Shown here one piece after another: positions 20,099 to 32,228 of a stretch of 64,000 nt of DNA. The DNA lies in NCBI GenBank assembly GCA_010093485.1, contig MU001515.1, positions 205,518-269,517 of the forward strand, read 5' to 3'. A program made the translations under genes and the position numbers. The notes under the pieces are model-generated. The model was given only the letters and a program-made list of their open reading frames with translations, did not search any database and was not told the DNA's origin. Numbering within the stretch: the first letter of the stretch is position 1; each line of letters opens with the position of its first letter. The DNA comes from Karstenula rhodostoma CBS 690.94 (Eukaryota; Ascomycota; Dothideomycetes; Pleosporales; Didymosphaeriaceae).

Positions 20099-22367
20099 TC
20101 AGGCGTTCCCACGTTTCCCTTCCCTTGCCTCCTCATACACCCCACCCCTAGGATCCACCTCCTCCCCCCTCAAATCATACACCTCCTCAGGAAATTTCCT
20201 CTGCAAAAACGGGCCAGGCTTCCTCATCCCCTTCCGCATCAGCACCCACCTCCCGACCAACCACCTCAACTCGGCCATCCCATAATGCACATAATCCGCG
20301 GTCCCATGCTCAAAGACCTGATCCAGCTCCTCGAGGGTCAAATCCTTAGTCTCGGGCACAAAAAACAACACCATGAAAAACCCGCCCACGCACCACGCCG
20401 CATACCACCCGAACGCGCCGGAGGTCCCAAACGCCGCGCTGAACTTGGGCCACGTAATCCCAATGAAGAAATTCCAGAACCAGTTCACGCTCGTCACGAT
20501 GCCCATGCCGAAGTCGCGGTTGTACAGCGGCATGCTCTCTGCGCTGTAGACGAAGGGGACGGGGCCTTCACCCGGGGAGTAGGCGATGCCGAAGGCGTAC
20601 ATGCCGAGGATGACGAGGACGTGCTGCGCGGAGGACCGGGGCGGCAGGGCAAAGGCGACGACCATTATTAGTTGGGAGAGCGCCATGAAGGGGATGGTGG
20701 TTAGGAGGAGGTTGCGGCGGCCGAAGGAGTCGATGGTCCAGAGGGCGGGGAGCGCGAAGAGGAAGTTTATTATGCCGAAGCCCATGGAGATGAGGAGGGC
20801 GGCGCGCGCGGGGTACGAGGCGTGTTGCGGGTCGGAGAGGATGGTGCTGGAGTAGTAGGCCTAGGTGGGGTGGTTAGTGGGCTTTTTGAATAGGGGACGC
20901 GCTGCGTACCGTGACGTTGACGCCGCAGAATTGCTGGAGGAACATGGTGATGACGGACGCGGTCAGCGCTCTGCGGTTCCGGCCGCGCGTGAAGAGCTCC
21001 GAGAAGGGCTTCTCCTGCTGCATGATGCGCTCTTCGGCTTCGAGGAGGTGGTCGATGAGGAAGAGATCGCGGCCCGCCTGCAGCTTGGTGTAGCGCAGCT
21101 TGCACAGGGACGCGAACGCTTCCTCGTACTTCCTGCGGTTGCCCTGTCTGGCGCGCATGAGGAGCCAGCGCGGGGATTCCGGCAGCGTGTAGACGTAGGC
21201 GACTACGAAGAGGGGACTGGGTGGGTGTTAGCTGGTGGTGCTGGGGGCTGGACTAGAGAGCACTCACAGGATCATTGGGCTTGCGAGCATCAGGCGCCAG
21301 TTCAGGCTGCACTGGGATGATAGGAGGTTGTTCGCTGCTGCGTTGCAGATGGTTGGATTACTGCCGTCTCGAACGCCAGCTAATGCCACACCGGCGATGT
21401 AGCCTGCAGGTGTGAGCAAAGACGCGTGAACGACATTCAAGGTCACAACCTACCGCACATGATACCAAAGGCAGTCCACATCTGCCACATCATGACCAGA
21501 GCACCTCGGATGTTCGCAGGGGCAGCCTCGGCGGCATAGATCGGAATCGTTGCGCTCTTCGGGCCAATGCCCAGCCCTAGTAGGAATCTTGCTGCGAAGA
21601 GTTGCTGCCACGTCTGCGGGAACGCCTGGCCCAAGCAGGTGAGGGAGCTGATAAGGCAGGTGACGAAGATGACGCCGCGTCGGTCCAGCAGCCTGTTGAG
21701 CGGGTAGTTCAGCCAGCACGAGAAGGCACAACACATGTACGGCGCCGAGTTGACAAGCCCTAGCCATCCGGGAGAATCCCTCAGGCCCAGCGCATCTTGG
21801 TAGTAGACCTGGGCTGTAGAAAATCAGTCAGAGCAGCTGTCCGAACATCGAGTTCAACGTCACATACCTCCATTGACTGCAGTCTCGTCCCTACTTTGCT
21901 GTCAGCGTATCTCTGTACATTGTGACCAGATGCTTACCAGCCTTGTACGGCAGCGCCCAGCGAACACACGCCGACAAGTGCGTACAGGCGCCACGGTTGC
22001 TTGAATTTGTCGATACGCCGTGGACTGTCCTCCAAGTCGAGGTAGTAGCGTTCCTCATCTTTCAACGCAAGGCCGTCGCGTCGCTGACGTCCAACGGGAA
22101 ATGCTGCCTTGGACTGCGCGAGGAAAGCACCTCTACGGATGTACTTGTCATAGTCCTCGAGACCTGACACGGCAATGAACTTGTCAATGCTCTCTGTCAT
22201 CCTGGAGGGAGAAGACGATTAGCGAACAGCAAGCGGGAGCTGTACCCTGCATGTACTCACTGCTGGTGGTTGTGGCCTGAGAAGGGCTGGGCGAGGCGAC
22301 GATCGGGCTGATCCGCATCTCGTTTAGATGTGCCAGGGGGAGCTGGTTCGCGCTTCATCGTGCTCAT
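20099..22367 (-). CDS. MFS sugar/polyol transporter (652 aa)
   Basis: Exons complement(20099..20860, 20910..21216, 21268..21403, 21454..21813, 21868..21890, 21938..22201, 22261..22367). All six introns join in phase, and the third exon is only 23 nt. Sugar-porter motifs are present: LLDRRG in loop 2-3, GLGIGPKSATIPIYAAEAAP, PESPRWLL, LQQFCGVN, DSFGRRNLL, GEGPVPFVYSAESMP and PETKDLTLEELD. About 12 membrane helices are evident. The N-terminal ~110-residue tail includes DKYIRRGAFLAQ, a pattern I associate with fungal inositol/polyol-type porters, so substrate is a guess. The first exon (start 22367) is inferred from a GTGAGT donor and in-phase join QQ|MTES; a start at 22200 is the alternative. 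Confidence 0.9.
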
Positions 22368-22942
22368 ATTTGGAGGAGTGCGCTGGAAGGTTTTTCCATG
22401 CGAGGAGGGCTGCTCATATTCGCGTCATACATGCATTCAGGCATCCCGGCGGCCACACCAGGGCGCATGCGTTTGGACGCTCGTCTCGCACAAGCAAGGC
22501 AACGAGGCGCAGATGGCTGGCCTCTCATAGCTCGAGGAGGGTTGGATGGATACGAGGACAGGGCAGGCACAACTGCGAGCACAGCCTCCACTGCCGTGTC
22601 AAATGTTTGCCAGAGTGCTCGTGCCACATAAGCATGGCGCCGAGAACATTGTGAAGCTGCCGATAATGGTTCGCTATCGCTCCAGCTGCCGTTCACCGGG
22701 TCGGTGGTCGGAGGATGGGGGCGGAGTGTGGGTGTGGCGGAGGCGGAGGCGGGGAGGCCTGCACTCTTACCTCATACCGCGCCGACAGCCCGTCTTGCCC
22801 CAGACACTCAGCCTGCTGCCAACCGTGTCAAGTTCAAACAGGCTGCACTTTTGATGCTGTTTCTCAAACCATGGGAAGTTAGCATCGCCATCGTTCTTCC
22901 GTTGCTCCATGTCGTCGAAGCCGCTTAAGTGGGGCAGCCACC
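22368..22942. other. Divergent promoter region
   Basis: 575 bp between the transporter (minus) and the kinase (plus). Nothing beyond the expected promoters seen. Confidence 0.55.
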
Positions 22943-25900
22943 ATGGACGCCTCTCGCGAAGAGCTCGAAGACGCCATCGCCCACATCGTCCCTGACAAAC
23001 CCTTTCCCAAACACGTCGACGAGACCGTCTTCCTCGAGTTACGAACTTTGCTTAGCCAGCATCCCGATCCAGTATTCTCAGTATGGGCTCGCGAAAATCC
23101 GCGCCTCTTTCTCCTCCTATGCATGCTAGGCTGTGACGACGACGCACTCTATCAGCGACTCGACAGCGAAAACATCGGCGACTTCTGGCTTCCGTTGGGA
23201 TCTGCCACCCTCAACCAGCTTTCTTCCTACACCAACATATCCCCACAGGACTGGCGCCGGGCACAGCTTCATGTCCTATCGCAATCTGACCAGATGAGCG
23301 AGCACAAGCTTACTTCGCCCATCCACGCCCACCGACACATACAGCATGGCGAAGCGCATTTTGACGAGCTGGAAAAGATAGGCAAAGGCGGCTCGGCCGA
23401 GGTGGCTCGCGTACGGCACAAGCTATCGGCGAGAGAATACGCATGTAAACGCATCAAGAGAGCTGCCGAGGTCAAGATACAACGGACCCAGCTCATCGAG
23501 TTCAAAGCCGAAGTCGGCGTGTTGAAGCGCGTCAGCCACCACCATCTCGTCAGTTTCGTCGCAAGCTACACCGATCTGTCCTCGTTCTCGCTAATCCTCA
23601 ACCCCGTGGCAGAAGACGTACTGAAGAGCATGCTGGAGCGTCAGTCGCGGGAGCAGCCCCTCATCGAGCAAGATCTTTCTTCCTTGCGCCGTTCGTTCGG
23701 GTGCCTCGCGACCGCCCTTGCCTACCTACATGAAGAAGGCGTGCGACATAAAGATATCAAGCCGGGAAACATCCTGCTCAGCCATGGACTCGTCTACCTA
23801 TGTGACTTCGGCATATCGCGTGACTGGTCCAAGGCCGAACACTCCACAACAGAAGATGAAGTCTTGAAGCTGACACCTCGATACTGCGCACCGGAAGTAT
23901 TCGGGCGTGAACCTCGCAACACGAAAAGTGATGTCTGGAGTTTGGGCTGCGTGTTCTTCGAGATCATCAGTGTAGTCAAGGGCTATCCAATAGAAGAATT
24001 GAACAGCTTCTTGCTTGAAGTCAGCGACGACCAAAGCAGCAGAGGACTCTGGTGTGCTTTAGATGCCATGACTGCCTGGATGGAAAAGATCAGAAGCGAG
24101 AAGAATGACTCTGCAGACGATATCCCATTGGGGTGGATCACTACCATGATTCGATCCGAAAAGGAGCATCGTGTTAAAGCAAGTGAGTTGGTCGAGATGA
24201 TAATCAAGGCTTCCAGCGAACTCGAGAGTCCCGACTCGTACATTGGTCCTTGTTGTACACGAAACAACAGCTTGGCCCTGCCAAACACAATAAACAGTCC
24301 TACGTTACATAACCCTGGGTTCCCAGGCTTAGGTGGGTCGGCCCCCAATGCATCGTTGATGGCGAAATCGACTGATGACTGTCGTAAATCAGGTATACAG
24401 AATGCACTCCCGCATAGTCCCAGCACCACCTCATCAAGAGAACATTCTAGCATCACACCATCGAGTCGACATGGTTCTGAAGATCGCACGCGGTCCGTCT
24501 CACCTCGCACGAAAAGCATTGGGCCGAGGGACAGCACAGAGAGTGCCCCCTTCGAGTCCGATTCTCTTCACTCTCGTTCGAGAGACCCATCTCTTAGCAA
24601 GCCGCTCCAGCATATAGCCTCGCGCACCGACAGCGTCCGGACTTCGAGCCACTTCAGTCCGCCTCGTCCTGAGTCAGAAGCAGCTTCTTCTTCTACCTTT
24701 CGACCGCGCACCCCAGTGGCCCCTCCAGCTCAATATGAAGTCAAGTGTAGTTGTGCTGCGCAGCCTCAGGAAAGACATATCTTCAACATACCATATGCTC
24801 CGACACCCGAAAACATGCCTTTCGACCCGGGGGTTCCAACTGTACAAACGTGTGCGAAGTGTGAAATTGGCGAAGACAGAATCCAAGTTTACGAAACCTA
24901 TCGTGCCAGGCCCGAGAATCCAAACACCTCCGCGATGCCCATGCTGTGGTGGACAACTCGCCGCTTGGTGGTCAGCTACGTCTCGGGACAACCCAGGATG
25001 CGACACTGCAGTTCCTTCTGGCTCCCATTCGCCGACCTGCAGTTCAGATTAAGGGACAGCACCGTGACACTGAAATGGTCTGACTGTAACCACATGACCG
25101 AGAGAATGACCGGTAACTACTCCACGCACTACGACTGGGTGTACGATCCCAACAATGCGAACAACTCTTTCCAAGCGCGCTTCCACACACCCGACCAAGC
25201 GCAGAAGTTCATCGACATAGTGAGGCTCCCCTACGAAGACGGCGAGACCATCACCAACGCCCACCGCATTGACGTCTCGGACAACACCGAACTCAACATC
25301 TTCGACGTCGGAAGACCTGGCGTCCGCAACTACCGCGCTGCGACACTCACCATTGTGAACGAATCCTTGGCGACGTCGAAACTGTATATCCAATGGCCCG
25401 AGGCTGACCTAGATATTCATGTTCGTGATTCATTTGATGCCCGCTCAGCAGCTACGACCGGGTACGAGATGGTAGTAGAAATGAAGAACGTGACAACGCC
25501 GACGTACCACAGCGACACCCGCGGCGAGCCAGCCGCGGATTACGAAAGAGTTGCACGCTTCAGCAAGGCACATCAGTTGAAAACAAGCCTGGCAGTTGCG
25601 TTTCAGATCGGTATTAGACACGGGCTCCCTCGGCCGCCAGATGGTATTCCTCCTCCTTCTCACTGACCTGTAGCGTGCTAATGCATTGCAGATGTAACAG
25701 ACATGCTGCAAGGCCTGACGGGTTGGTCGCTCCGCTACTTCGCCATCGTGACACAGTTCAAGTCGAAGAACAAGCGCTTCGGCTCCAAGCGGTACGGTGC
25801 CGCCGACGTGATGCTCTGGGAGAAGGAAATCGACGACACGGCTGCCGGCATCAAACGGCGTGGTGCCCGGGTCATCTTCCGACTGCACGAAGGCGAGTTA

Positions 25901-26348
25901 TTGTGGGTTAGTGGTAGCGTCACAGCTTCAACAAGCATCTCAACGTCTACAGGGCAGGATTCCACAGTGTCTGTGTCAAGCAAGAGCCGAGGCCAGCTGC
26001 TGGATGTTAGTAAGATGGTTGCCATTGCATCTGAGACGGCGAGAGATTCGGGAATAGGCCATTCAAGAGGAAACTCGGATGCGCACGAGGAGCTGTCCGA
26101 TTTGGTGCTCACGTTTGAAAATGAGCAGTGTACGTGCGATTCCAACTTGGTTCTCTCTCTGTGCCTAGGATACTAATGCTCCGTCTCTAGACCGTCTCGA
26201 TTTCGTCAATCTCGTCACACGCTTCAAAGCATCCGCCGCCACTGCAGCCCCGCTTTCTCGCACGGCGACGGGTGTCGAGTTCATGCGACGTGTGAGTAGC
26301 CTCGCTTCAACCGATTTGCACATGAGTCCGCCGATGCGCGGAGTATGA
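22943..26348 (+). CDS. Large Ser/Thr protein kinase of the non-RD type with unknown C-terminal domain (1098 aa)
   Basis: Exons 22943..25643, 25692..26129, 26191..26348, joined PPD|DVTD and EQ|YRLDF. The kinase domain has Gly loop GKGGSAEV (G147), the Lys of ACKRIKR, catalytic loop HKDIKPGN (269-276), DFG (288-290) and CAPEVFG. The catalytic loop reads HKD, so the Arg of HRD kinases is absent. An N-terminal ~140 residues resemble a fungal helical lead region. Residues ~430-600 are a Ser/Pro-rich linker. The last ~480 residues form a second conserved region (MLWWTTRRLVVSYVSG, LTGWSLRYFAIVTQF, YRLDFVNLVTRFKA) that I cannot name. Substrate and pathway unknown. Confidence 0.9.
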
Positions 26349-26676
26349 TACCCCAACAGTTTATCTTGCTTTGTGGTTGGAATTACACATTCGGTCTTGT
26401 TATTTCAATATTGTTGTACCACCCAGGGGTCTTTGGAAGGTTAGACGGGGCAGTGAGTAATGCGCTTCGATGTGTAATATAGGTCAAGGATTTGTAAAGG
26501 GCGACATAAATCAACTCATAATAATCACTAGCTGCACCCATACCGTGATTGACCTTGAGAAATGACATATACCGCTCCAATTACAACCATTCGAATCCCA
26601 AACGCCGGGTACAGAACTCCTCTCGTACATCCAACAACATCTGCTCCCTACCACCACGCCTGTCGCTTCGCACCCT
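26349..26676. other. Convergent 3' region
   Basis: 328 bp between the kinase (plus) and the bestrophin-like gene (minus). No feature seen. Confidence 0.55.
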
Positions 26677-28390
26677 CTACACATTATCGCTCGCCTTCGC
26701 AACCTCCCCTTCCTCAGGCTGCGTATGCCTATACCTCACGCTCGGCTTCTGCGCCAACTTCTCCCTAATCTCCTCGACGCTCTGCTCCGCCCAGGCCCTG
26801 CCGCCAAGGTTGCTGAGCGGATACAGCATCTCGTTGGCATCGTTCATGATGAACTCGTCCACCGTGGGCGCAGGCTTCGACATGATGAGGTCGACGTCTG
26901 CGCGGATCTGCCCGCAGAAGGCGTCGAGCGGGAGGTCGTTGACGTCGGAGCCGAAGGGGTTCTCGATCTCGCGGCCTGGTTGATCGCCCACCCTGTTAGT
27001 CACATGTATCTTCGAAATACCCTCACTCCGCTTTTTGTTTGAACAGGAACGAAAGGGAGCGGGGAAAACATACCAATAAGCGCAATCCCCAGGATAATAT
27101 ACGCAGCAAACACGCTCGCCGGAATCGTTACCCAGCCCAGGGCATTGTACAGCTGGAATGGCAGCAGGAGGATATACACCCACGTGATCTGGCTGATGGC
27201 GATGGTATATGCGATGGGCAGCGGGGTGTTGAGGATGCGGTCGGTGCCGGAGAGCACGTCGTTCATTGTTTGCAGGGCGGCGAGGGACTGCGTTTGGTAG
27301 ACGGAGACTTTGAGCGTTTCGTTGTCGTAGATGGATTTCATGTAGGCGGAGAGGTGGGTCAAGATTTCGAGGGGGAGGTTGCCCTGGGTGTGGTTAGGGT
27401 TTGGCTGGGATGTGAGGGGGGGATTGGGGGGATTTTATGAAGATGGGATGGGAATGGGGACTGGAAGCTTGGGGGGGTAGTCTTGGGGTTGCTTACGAGT
27501 GGGACGGAGGATTTCTTGAGGAGCTTCCGCGGATTGGACTCGGCGAAGGGGAGGCCGAGGAATTCGCCCGCTGTCTTGAAGATGCTCTGCTTGCGTTTGG
27601 GCGTCGGCTGGTCGGCCTGCAAAAGAATGTCAGCCGGGGTCCAGAATCTTGAAATAGCTTGATGACAGTGAATGCCCGCTACGTACCGCCTTCGCATACG
27701 TATCCAAGTGTCCAACAATGTGCTGCAGGTCCTCGTAGTGCGCGTACGGCTCGAAACGCAGCTTGTGCTTCAGCGCCATGGCGAACGCAACGACCATGTT
27801 GAGGCAGCTGATCTTGGCCAGCAGATCCTTCTTGCCCACCACCGGGTCCGCGTGCCGCTCGTCGGCATGCACCCAGATCAGGCGCGCGAGGTGCTGCGAC
27901 ACGAAGGCGAGCTGCGCCCAGTACTTGCGGCCCTCGTTGTAGCGCTCGTAGGCGGTCGACGAGCGGAAACTGAGCGCGAGACCGACGACGAAACCGAGGA
28001 CTGTGAGGAGGAGCTGGTTGATGCCGACTTTTGTTGTTAGTATGCGTGGGTATGTACGAGTACGAGGAAGACTCACGGTCGTGCACCCATTTACTGATAC
28101 AGGTGATCATCGTCGACCATCCGGCTACGAACAGCAGTGGGAGAATCATCTCGGGCGTGATACTCCCGTGGAGGCGCATGAACATGGGCCATTTCGAATG
28201 ATGGTCAAGATCACGAGGGCCGATCTGGTGTTGTTAGCCATGCATATTTCAGTGTTCGAATGCTTCATACAAAGTAATCGTCAAAGTCCGTGTCGTCGCT
28301 TTCCGTCCTCTTTAATGGTGGCGGCACTGCCGTGTGTCTCGCACGAGGCAGCGTCTGCGAACTTTCCGCGCTGGTCGTCTTTTCCGCCAT
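26677..28390 (-). CDS. Bestrophin-like (RFP-TM/UPF0187) membrane channel protein (445 aa)
   Basis: Exons complement(26677..26975, 27074..27383, 27497..27616, 27687..28027, 28077..28224, 28271..28390), five in-phase introns. Family hallmarks: DDYF|IGPRDLDHHSKWPMF near the start, ALSFRSSTAYERYNEGRKYW, LPIAYTIAISQITWVYILLLPFQL and IG|REIENPFGSDVNDLPLD. Four or so membrane helices. Fungal members are presumed anion channels of the plasma or vacuolar membrane by homology to animal bestrophins and plant VCCN channels. A decoy acceptor (CTAACAG) lies 18 nt upstream of the one used for the last exon, but it breaks the EIENPFG motif. Length and order are normal. Confidence 0.9.
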
Positions 28391-29072
28391 AGCAGCAACT
28401 CTGTCGTATTCTTGCAAAAGTATGAATTATCCCCAGAGACGCGCGTGGGAGGGACGGACAATGGTATAAGGAGCACGCGAGCAAGTTCTAGACCCCAGGT
28501 ATCTTTACCCCTGGCAATGACGTCCAGCTGTGCACAGGGGTCTTTTGTTTCCTTTATCTCACTCATCTCTCGGCGCTGTGCGTCTCATTGTTGCGATTCG
28601 CGGTGCAACGCTTTGATGTTTGTCTGGGGTTAGCCGAGGCCAATTGCGTCTTGCGTCGTAGCGAGGACATGCTCAATCTGAATACCAAGATGTTTGGATC
28701 GGCCCGATTGGGTTCCTGGGCGTTTGCGAATTAAGGAGAGGCGAGATGTGTTGGCAACGCTTGATTGCAACTAACCTGTCGGACTTCTTTTCGACGGCCT
28801 CGCATCAGTCCCCAGGAAAGAGGAATACATACAGGACGACTCTGCCTTGTGCACAAACTATACCAGCCAGACCAATTATGCACCGCCGTCGGAGCAGTGT
28901 GCATCATCGGTCAGTCGACTGCATTCTGTTGAACAACTAGTATCATTGACTTTCCCAGACCTGCTTCCCGTTCCAAGATCTCTCACTGTCTGCAATCCCT
29001 TCAGTAAAGGTTCTTCGAACTTCGCTGTCGCGGTCGACGCGTAAGATTATTCCAGAATACTGTGCACTGTTT
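28391..29072. other. Intergenic region
   Basis: About 680 bp upstream of the bestrophin-like gene and downstream of the nuclease-like gene. No supported gene. Confidence 0.5.
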
Positions 29073-30569
29073 TCATCCAGGACGGGCTGCCTTCTCGCCA
29101 GCCAGCCGATCCAGAGTTTTGCCTAGCACACTGCTCCAGTAGCCTTTCTCGCCCTCATTCGCCCCATACCTCAGCACGTTTCCATAAAGCCTCAACAGGC
29201 GGAAGATGCCCCGCACCGAGTCTGTGCTCAAGCGCTCAAAGCGGAAAAAGTCAGGCCCTAGTACGCGCACGCCCTTGCGGCCGGCGGCGAGGTTGTCGCA
29301 GGGATAGCAATAGTATACATGGTGTTCGTGGCCGACAATGGTGAACATGGGCTCGACGAGGGCGGCGGGATCAAGGGACAGCTGCGCACTGCAGGCAAGC
29401 TCCTGCTTCTTGCGGATTGAGGCGGCGGACCAGATACTGATTTGTAGCTCGGCCTCCGCTGAGACGCCGGACGCGGGCTTAATCTCAAAGCCGGAGAAGA
29501 GAGCGGTGCGCTTGGTGAAGGCATCCATAGTGTGCCCAATCTCCCCCCTATTTGCAGCCTCTAGGCGCTTGTAAAGAGCGGCGGTTGGTGGGTGGCGGTG
29601 AGAGTAGGAGAGGACGTAGTCGGTCTTGCGGTCGATGACTTTGCGGCGGGCGGGGTCGGTGGGCGTTGGAGCAGCGACGGTCGAAAGATAGCGGGGGTCG
29701 ATGGATTGTGATTGTCTGTGGCCGTATCTGCATTAGCCGTGGCCTATGCCTGAGGTCTACAGTCTCTCCACTTACACGCTCTGGAGCCACCAGCGGTCGT
29801 CGCCGTACAGCTCCATGGCCAAGGCAATCAGCGGGCGGAACACGTCGTCGCACCAGGCGTTCTCGTCGCGGCCGCCGTCTTTGCACTCGCGCGCGTTGAG
29901 GAAGATGGCCTTCACTTTGCCCCATATGGCAGCCAGCTCGGCAGGCGTTTGGGCGTCTGCGGGCGCAAAGTCGGCAGGCTTGGTGGCCTGGTAGCCCACA
30001 TCAATGTCGTCTTTGATGGTCTGCTTGAGGCCTGGAGGAATGAAATGCGCCTCGGTATCAGTATACAGGTAGTCGCCGAGGTCCTGGAGCAAAGTGGGCG
30101 GGGCCGTCTCGATGCCGTTAGAGCTCTCGGTCAGGACGGGTGGCGAGGCGTTCTTGAGGATGATGGGCGTCTCGCGCGTGGGGCTCCGGACGCGCAAGTT
30201 GCTGGATGAGGCGCGTCTTGTCGGCGGGGCAAAAGTGCTGTGCTCCGAGAGCGGCAGGACTGACTCGCTCCCAATCTGCGATGCGCTCTGGGTAGGCTCG
30301 ACCTCGTCGTCGTCAACGTCGACGACTCGGCGGCGCTTGGGGCTGCCGCTGCGATGGGACGGTGCTTGTGCAGACGACATATCCGCGGGGAACGACGACG
30401 CGTTGGTGGGTAGGGACATGGCACGCTTGCGCTTGCGCTCGGGCGGGTGTGGGTGCTTGTCAGGCAGCTGCTCTGGCGGAGGCGTGAGGGGCAGGCTCGA
30501 ATCTTGCGTGGAGGCGAGCCACTTTTGCACCGTCTCGACGAGCTTCTCGGGATGGATTGTCGTAGCCAT
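29073..30569 (-). CDS. Fungal PD-(D/E)XK nuclease-like protein (482 aa)
   Basis: Exons complement(29073..29727, 29776..30569). The join V|YGH uses donor GTAAGT and acceptor AATGCAG. The first ~170 residues are Pro/Ser-rich with basic patches (ERKRKRAM, SPKRRRVVDVDDDE), likely nuclear signals. The core begins near DENAWCDDVFRPLIALAM and continues through KTDYVLSYS, a candidate E-x-K motif FSGFEIKP, the Q/W helix AELQISIWSAASIRKKQEL, and a strand pair around VYYCYPC. This order matches the fungal PD-(D/E)XK nuclease-like family, whose members are often found near accessory or NLR-type genes. Whether it cuts nucleic acid is unknown. An 8-nt minisatellite sits 37 bp upstream. Confidence 0.82.
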
Positions 30570-31045
30570 GTGTTGGACACGCGTGGTCGGCGTTACCCCA
30601 TGTCATATTGATGTATTGATGTGTTGATGTGCTGGTGTGTTGGTGTTGACGGCCATCGCCCAAGCAACTTCGGCGTCAGGTTTCGCACGGACCTCTTTGC
30701 CAAGACCGCGCATCGAGTACTCCACGAAGCCACTATCCCGCTGTCCGTCCGCGGCGAGGGCATGGAACCTATCGCATCGAGTACCATCAAATGGAGTACT
30801 TCAAAATCCGATAACTTAGGTTTCGTCGGAAGCTTTCTCGCCCCTGCTGATCTCGATCGGACAAGATCCACATGTTGAGCCTACCTCGCGTGGGGCTGCC
30901 TGGTATTAGGTAGTATTGCGCTTTGGATCGCGGATCCGCCCCATGCGCACAAGTCCCGGCTAATCCAGCTCGACTTGGTTTGCTTCCAGTCGACATGCCC
31001 TGACGGAACGGCAGCGCGCATGATGAAGGTGGTCAAGGCTGCGTC
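30570..31045. other. Promoter region of the nuclease-like gene
   Basis: About 475 bp containing the minisatellite at 30606-30645 and otherwise no supported feature. Confidence 0.5.
30606..30645. repeat. 8-nt minisatellite, five units
   Basis: Five head-to-tail units of TRYTGRTG (TATTGATG x2, TGTTGATG, TGCTGGTG, TGTTGGTG) lie just upstream of the nuclease-like gene. Confidence 0.85.
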
Positions 31046-31540
31046 ATGGTGGTGCTGCAAGGGAACATAACGAATCGCAGACTATTGAGGCCGCGACACG
31101 ATGTGGAACGTCGCCTGTTGGTCCTTTTTGGGTTATTTTCATCGTACTGTTCGGAGGAACACTGCAGGATGGATCTAGGTTTCGAGATTGAGTTCATTCG
31201 AGTCTTGGCAGAGACAAAGTTGGCGATCCTGTCCGTGGACACGTACGAAGAGCCCTATGCCGTTCCATCGCCGCAACATGGGGAATGGGGCACTCCAACC
31301 AATGAAAATCCCGCGCTACAGGACATTGAAGGATTGGATGACTCGACATCTCCGCTGTCTTGGCTCGGTCCGATTCGAATATGTGGCGTTTGGTGGAACG
31401 CAAAAGGGGACATGCGTTGGCACAAAGTGACTGAAGTGCGCAGCAGTGCGACAGTCTGGGTGACGTTGCAGAACCATCTATCGTACGAAAGTGAACAGTG
31501 CATTATCAGTCTTCACGCACCGGTTTCCACATGGCAATAG
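31046..31540 (+). CDS. Possible hypothetical protein (164 aa or 123 aa)
   Basis: A single open frame from ATG 31046, or from ATG 31169 (MDLGFEIEF). The second part has ordinary protein composition (CGVWWNAKGDMRWHKV, ATVWVTLQNHLSYES), but I recognise no domain and no intron supports it. It stands alone in an otherwise empty stretch. Confidence 0.3.
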   Translation: MVVLQGNITNRRLLRPRHDVERRLLVLFGLFSSYCSEEHCRMDLGFEIEFIRVLAETKLAILSVDTYEEPYAVPSPQHGEWGTPTNENPALQDIEGLDDSTSPLSWLGPIRICGVWWNAKGDMRWHKVTEVRSSATVWVTLQNHLSYESEQCIISLHAPVSTWQ

Positions 31541-32228
31541 CCGCGCGGGTGCATCATGTCATGGAGCGACCGACTATTAATGAATTACCCAAAATCGAAG
31601 TCTTTCAGTCCCACAGGAAGAGAGATAGACATGTTAAGGGGCAGGAGCACATCTGATTCCTGGAAAAGCAATTATGCGAAACACGGAATAGGATTTGAAA
31701 TCGACTGTTGACTCTTCACGCGCTTTTGCAAGCCGCGGCAAAACGCAGTAAAGGAACTCGATGGTGGGGGTTGAGATCAGAATACACAGCTACATACCAG
31801 TATTGAAAGAAAAAGTACCTACGCCATATCGCTTGGGCGTCCGATTGAGTTGCCAAACAACGTTAATACGATTGCGTATGTTCGCCCCCACTCGAGCGCT
31901 TGGTGTTAGGCCATATCTATGCCGAGTCCGGCGGAACACGCTGTTGCCAAACTCATTTGTGTGCTTGGAAATGTAGAATGACGCTACATTCGCGGGAGTT
32001 AGTTGAACCTGGAAATGGTCACCGTGATGTGACACCATTGTGATGCAACGTCTAAAATGTGTCGCCTAAACTGGACCCTGTTCACAAGGAATTGGTGCAA
32101 TTCGAGAAGTAGCTGAATATCGACCTGCTGGATATCGACCTACTTAATATCGATCAAAATAGTATGTGCATGCATAGATACAGTGCCTCAGTGCGTGAAG
32201 GATCATTGCATGGTGCAGGCGGCTCCAC
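31541..32228. other. Intergenic, AT-richer
   Basis: About 690 bp. It includes a short direct-repeat patch of TATCGACCT/TATCGATC near 32110-32160. No gene seen. Confidence 0.5.
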
